Positions 6,832-9,520 of a stretch of DNA of 9,520 nucleotides are shown piece after piece. Made by a program: the position numbers and the translations under genes. A model generated the notes under the pieces. That model saw only the letters and a program-made list of their open reading frames with translations. It did no database searches and was not told the origin of the DNA. The stretch lies in assembly GCA_035528275.1 (NCBI GenBank), contig DATKYV010000043.1:1-9520 (forward strand). The letters run 5' to 3'. How positions within the stretch are numbered: position 1 is the stretch's first letter; each line of letters begins with the position of its first letter. The stretch is from DATKYV01 sp035528275. Lineage in GTDB: Bacteria; Acidobacteriota; Terriglobia; UBA7540.

Positions 6832-7695
6832 CTACGGCAGCGGTGTGTAGCTCACACGGTCGATGTAGAAGTACCGGTCGATCCCGATTGTTGCGTACCC
6901 GCCCCACCACGGGCCATCCGTTCCCCAGTGGTTGATCATGAAATAGGCGGGCGCGCTCGGCACGTGATCCGTATGGAACCCCCGCTGGACTCCATCAACG
7001 TAGAAGGTAATCTGCCCGGGCTCCCAGACAAACTTGTAGGTGTGGAAGACGTCGCCTATATCAGTGAGATCGAGGGTTGAGAAATATTCATCGTCCCCGG
7101 TGGGATCCGTCGATGGGTCCGTGTTGTTCCAATTCACCATGTAAAGGCTTTCGATGTCCTCTGGCCTCGCCGAAAACTCGAAATCAATTTCGGTCTCCGA
7201 GTTGTTGACGTAAATGAATCCTGCCGAAACGCTGCCCGAAGTGGGAGCTCCCGTGCCATCCGGAGTGGCGGCGGTTGAAGACATCCGCATCGTCCACTCG
7301 TAGGTGCCGTATCCGTATTTCTTCCTGGTGTAGATGAGCGCGCCGTGGGAGATGGTGCCGTTGCTTTTGGAACCCACAGGACCGATCTCTTGAGTCAAAA
7401 GCATGGAGAGCATGCCGCTTTGAGTCTTCACATGCGACGGCTCGTAATACCCGATATGTTGGTCGGGATAGTATCCAGGGGCGCGTCCGCTGGCGATGAC
7501 CCAGAACCTCGTATTGAGCTGGTTGGAACTGAAGTCCTCCACCCACGCCTTGAATCCTCCGCCTCCCCGATTCGGCGCCCGGTTCTGACGCTGGGGTGGC
7601 GCAGCCTGCGCCAAATCGCCGCCCGCGAGCAACAGCGCCGCCAACATCACCGCACCTGCGACAGCGGCCAACGGGTCAATCCGTTTTCTCAACAT
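6832..7695 (-). CDS. Secreted glycoside hydrolase family 16 (endo-beta-glucanase-like)
   Basis: A 287-residue secreted protein expected to cut internal beta-glycosidic bonds of a glucan or related polysaccharide. Residues 1-31 are a Sec signal (basic MLRKR, hydrophobic core about 9-25, likely cleavage after LAQA). A Gly/Pro/Asn-rich linker runs to about residue 47. The GH16 jelly roll fills the rest. The active-site strand is EIDFEF with the ExDxE pattern: E169 nucleophile, D171 helper, E173 acid/base. This unbulged form is that of lichenases and xyloglucan-active enzymes; laminarinases and agarases carry ExDxxE. Other family marks are KYGYGTYEWTMRM (126-138) and FHTYKFVWEPGQITFYVDG (217-235). 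The ATG at 7695 is chosen for the AGGAGG nine nt upstream and the direct signal peptide. An in-frame ATG at 7770 also has a GGAG eight nt ahead and would add 25 residues. The gene is convergent with hom and divergent from the cytochrome gene. Substrate not determined. Confidence 0.9.
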   Translation of the reverse strand: MLRKRIDPLAAVAGAVMLAALLLAGGDLAQAAPPQRQNRAPNRGGGGFKAWVEDFSSNQLNTRFWVIASGRAPGYYPDQHIGYYEPSHVKTQSGMLSMLLTQEIGPVGSKSNGTISHGALIYTRKKYGYGTYEWTMRMSSTAATPDGTGAPTSGSVSAGFIYVNNSETEIDFEFSARPEDIESLYMVNWNNTDPSTDPTGDDEYFSTLDLTDIGDVFHTYKFVWEPGQITFYVDGVQRGFHTDHVPSAPAYFMINHWGTDGPWWGGYATIGIDRYFYIDRVSYTPLP

Positions 7696-7707
7696 CTTCG
7701 GATTCCT

Positions 7708-7724
7708 CCTTCCCTCTGGGAAAG
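7708..7724 (-). promoter_or_regulatory. Hairpin overlapping the GH16 ribosome-binding site
   Basis: On the minus strand CTTTCCC pairs with GGGAAGG (seven pairs including one T-G wobble) around an AGA loop. The right arm covers half of the AGGAGG site (complement of 7705-7710) used by the ATG at 7695. It could modulate translation of the GH16 gene, but such short stems also arise by chance. Confidence 0.25.
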
Positions 7725-7818
7725 GGTTCATCCCTCGCGGGGTAGGCAAGGCTAGACCTAGAGCCCGCATGTCCTACTCTCCTCGCTGGCGCCCGATTCG
7801 AGTCTGTGGGATAGGCGC

Positions 7819-7847
7819 AGCTTAGGCCAGCAGTGGGGGCGAGTCAA
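7819..7847 (-). promoter_or_regulatory. Candidate sigma70-type promoter for the GH16 gene
   Basis: Reading the minus strand, TTGACT (complement of 7842-7847, 5 of 6 to consensus) is followed after exactly 17 nt by TAAGCT (complement of 7819-7824), which keeps the critical T, A and final T of a -10 box. Transcription would start near 7812, giving a leader of roughly 115 nt to the ATG at 7695. Found by eye. Confidence 0.45.
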
Positions 7848-7852
7848 GCCGA

Positions 7853-7882
7853 TTTACCGCCCTGTCGCTGGACGTATATAAT
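7853..7882 (+). promoter_or_regulatory. Candidate promoter for the multiheme cytochrome gene
   Basis: A perfect TATAAT lies at 7877-7882 in a locally AT-rich patch that stands out from the GC-rich surroundings. TTTACC at 7853-7858 (4 of 6 to TTGACA) is 18 nt upstream. Transcription would start near 7889, leaving an unusually long leader of about 220 nt before the ATG at 8112. Its -35 box is only five bases from the -35 box of the oppositely directed GH16 promoter. Confidence 0.45.
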
Positions 7883-8111
7883 TACGGAAATACTCACTCT
7901 GATTATTCACTTCGTCATTCCGGGAAGGAATGGCCCGAGTCTGGCACGGCGGCGCGCAGCGCCTCGCGCTTGGCGTAAAACACTCCGGAGAGAATCCGAG
8001 TGGTGATGGATCTTTTGTCAGACTCTCAGTTTCCGCTGGTAACACGATTGCCGGTAAGGCATCGACGTTGCGAAACACCACGGAGAGGGTGTGGCCGCTC
8101 GGACAAATTGT
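7883..8111 (+). other. Long non-coding leader of the cytochrome gene
   Basis: I see no gene here; the short open frames have no family resemblance or usable ribosome sites. An inverted repeat CATTCC-GGGAA-GGAATG lies at 7916-7932 and could be an operator or a remnant of a dispersed palindrome. Near the gene start ACACC (8075-8079) can pair with GGTGT (8088-8092), exposing CGGAGAG in the loop. That GGAG stands five nt before an in-frame GTG at 8091, an alternative start for the cytochrome. Confidence 0.4.
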
Positions 8112-9520
8112 ATGAGCTTGGCTCGAAAACTCCTGGCAGTGGGGCTTATTGCGGCTGCCGGCTTGGTGACGGCACCGTGGGCGACGACTCTCTTTGCCCA
8201 GCGCGCCCAACCGCTGCCCGGGTCCGAAGACTGCACGATGTGCCACGAAGCGGGCCGCCGCAAGGGCAAGCGCCAGCCGGGCGTTCCGCCGCCCTACAAC
8301 GAGGCGGTTCTTCGCGCCTCTCCGCACGCCGCTCTCGACTGCAAAAGCTGCCACGTCGATCTGGCCGAGCAGGAGTTTCCGCACCCCGAGAAGCTGCAGC
8401 GCGTCGATTGCGGAATGTGCCATTCCCCGGAGCAGGAGCAGCACGCCGCGAGCCTGCACGGACGAGCCGCCAAGCGCGGCGATCCGCTGGCTCCGCGCTG
8501 CACCGACTGCCACGGCGCCCACAACATCCTTCGCCCCTCGGATCCCGCCTCTCCCACCGCCAAGACTGAGGTTCCGGGTCTCTGCGGGCGTTGTCATCAC
8601 GAAGGCTCTCCCGTCCAGCTCACTCACAACATCCCGCAGGACCAGATTCTCGAAAACTACACGGAGAGCATCCACGGCGAAGGACTGTTCCGCCGAGGCT
8701 TGGTGGTCACGGCGGTTTGCACGAGCTGCCACACGGCGCATTTCGTTCTGCCGCACACTGACCCGCGGTCTTCGATCTCCAAGCAAAATATCGCCAAGAC
8801 CTGCACGAAGTGCCATGCCCAGATCGAATCGGTCCACCGCAAGGTGATTCGCGGCGAGTTGTGGGAGAAGGGTCCGCACCTGATCCCCGCCTGCGTGGAC
8901 TGTCACGAGCCCCACAAGATCCGCCGGGTGTTTTATCCGCAGGGGATGTCGGACCGCGATTGCCAGCGTTGCCACGCCAACCCGGAGCTCAAGTCATCCG
9001 CCGCCGGCCGCGCGGTTTCGCTCTTTGTGAGCGAGCGCGAGCTGGCCGAATCGCGCCACGCGCGGGTCGCCTGCGTGCAGTGCCATACCGAAGGGACGCC
9101 CTCCCATGAGCGCCCGTGTGACACCATCTCGACCAAGGTGGATTGCTCGGTCTGCCACGCCGACCAGATGAACCAGTTTCAGGAGAGCATCCACGGGCAA
9201 CTGCTCGCCAAGGAAAGCCCCGACGCGCCCTCCTGCACGGATTGCCACGGCACGCACGGAACGCTGGGCCGCAACCAGCCGCGCTCGCCCACTTTTTCAC
9301 GCAACGTGCCGGCGCTCTGCGCCAAGTGCCACCGCACGGGGAAGCGGGCCGCGGTGCGCTACCAAGGCACGCAGACGCAGGTGGTGGAGCACTACGTCGA
9401 GAGCATTCACGGCAAGGGATTGCTCGAAAGCGGGCTCACCGTCACCGCTAACTGCGCCGACTGCCACACGCCGCACCGCGAGCTGCCCAGCCGCGACCCG
9501 CGCTCCAGCGTGAATCCCAA
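8112..9520 (+). CDS. Multiheme c-type cytochrome, 14 visible CxxCH motifs (C-terminus outside window)
   Basis: An exported cytochrome, open at the right edge with 469 codons visible. A Sec signal covers about residues 1-29 (LARK, then a hydrophobic core, cleavage near LFA). CxxCH heme sites start at residues 41, 77, 100, 130, 158, 203, 231, 261, 284, 321, 345, 375, 403 and 448. SxHG motifs at 114-117, 186-189, 359-362 and 431-434 may supply distal His ligands, as in other cytochrome c3/c554-like multiheme proteins. Residues 98-224 and 343-469 align without gaps at a fixed offset of 245, about 59 of 127 identical by hand count. The protein is therefore a tandem duplication of an eight-heme module. 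It likely conducts electrons in the periplasm or at the cell surface. Whether it reduces a terminal acceptor cannot be told, and no partner quinol oxidase is visible. The ATG at 8112 lacks a good ribosome site; GTG 8091, preceded by GGAG, would add seven residues. Confidence 0.93.
   Translation, partial: MSLARKLLAVGLIAAAGLVTAPWATTLFAQRAQPLPGSEDCTMCHEAGRRKGKRQPGVPPPYNEAVLRASPHAALDCKSCHVDLAEQEFPHPEKLQRVDCGMCHSPEQEQHAASLHGRAAKRGDPLAPRCTDCHGAHNILRPSDPASPTAKTEVPGLCGRCHHEGSPVQLTHNIPQDQILENYTESIHGEGLFRRGLVVTAVCTSCHTAHFVLPHTDPRSSISKQNIAKTCTKCHAQIESVHRKVIRGELWEKGPHLIPACVDCHEPHKIRRVFYPQGMSDRDCQRCHANPELKSSAAGRAVSLFVSERELAESRHARVACVQCHTEGTPSHERPCDTISTKVDCSVCHADQMNQFQESIHGQLLAKESPDAPSCTDCHGTHGTLGRNQPRSPTFSRNVPALCAKCHRTGKRAAVRYQGTQTQVVEHYVESIHGKGLLESGLTVTANCADCHTPHRELPSRDPRSSVNP

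Noticed and set aside
7930..8115. 61-codon plus-strand frame in the divergent region
   Set aside because: It overlaps the cytochrome start, lacks a ribosome site and resembles nothing known; better read as leader DNA.
7854..8975. Long minus-strand open frame opposite the cytochrome
   Set aside because: It is antisense to a 14-heme cytochrome with a signal peptide. Its His/Arg/Val/Gly-rich product has no recognisable domain, and GC-rich coding DNA commonly yields such shadows.

Overview
The window looks like a GC-rich chromosomal segment of an environmental bacterium. A soil or sediment Acidobacteriota-like genome is my best guess. This rests on general style only: high GC, Tat- and Sec-exported glycosidases, large multiheme cytochromes and an ORF6N-type gene. 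No rRNA or other taxonomic marker is present, and I see no tRNA, CRISPR array, integrase or transposase.

Layout from left to right. (1) Positions 2-151 hold the end of a 4Fe-4S ferredoxin, closed by a clear intrinsic terminator at 157-192. (2) A sigma70-like promoter at 268-296 precedes an enolase-superfamily sugar-acid dehydratase (386-1543, +). (3) A compact cluster of GC-rich, mutually exclusive hairpins (1544-1596) leads into an ORF6N-domain gene (1599-2148) whose frame is broken by what looks like one extra G near 1917. (4) One base after that gene's stop begins a Tat-exported GH35 beta-galactosidase-like enzyme of 961 residues (2150-5035, +). (5) About 300 nt of non-coding DNA with a strong 12-bp hairpin precedes homoserine dehydrogenase with a C-terminal ACT domain (5340-6695, +). 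(6) Convergent to it is a secreted GH16 enzyme of the lichenase/XTH active-site type (6832-7695, -). (7) A 416-nt divergent region with back-to-back candidate promoters separates GH16 from a multiheme c-type cytochrome (8112 to the window edge, +). The visible 469 residues of this cytochrome carry 14 CxxCH motifs.

How the parts may work together. GH35 could release beta-linked galactose outside the cytoplasm, and the dehydratase would act on an aldonic acid such as galactonate inside. With GH16 nearby this suggests a small hemicellulose/galactan utilisation neighbourhood; that link is inference from adjacency. Homoserine dehydrogenase is housekeeping amino-acid metabolism. The cytochrome belongs to a respiratory or extracellular electron-transfer function that continues beyond the window.

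The most interesting items are the gapless 245-residue internal duplication in the cytochrome, the frameshifted ORF6N gene with its alternative-hairpin leader, and the divergent promoter pair. I found no convincing evidence of a wholly new defence or mobile system.
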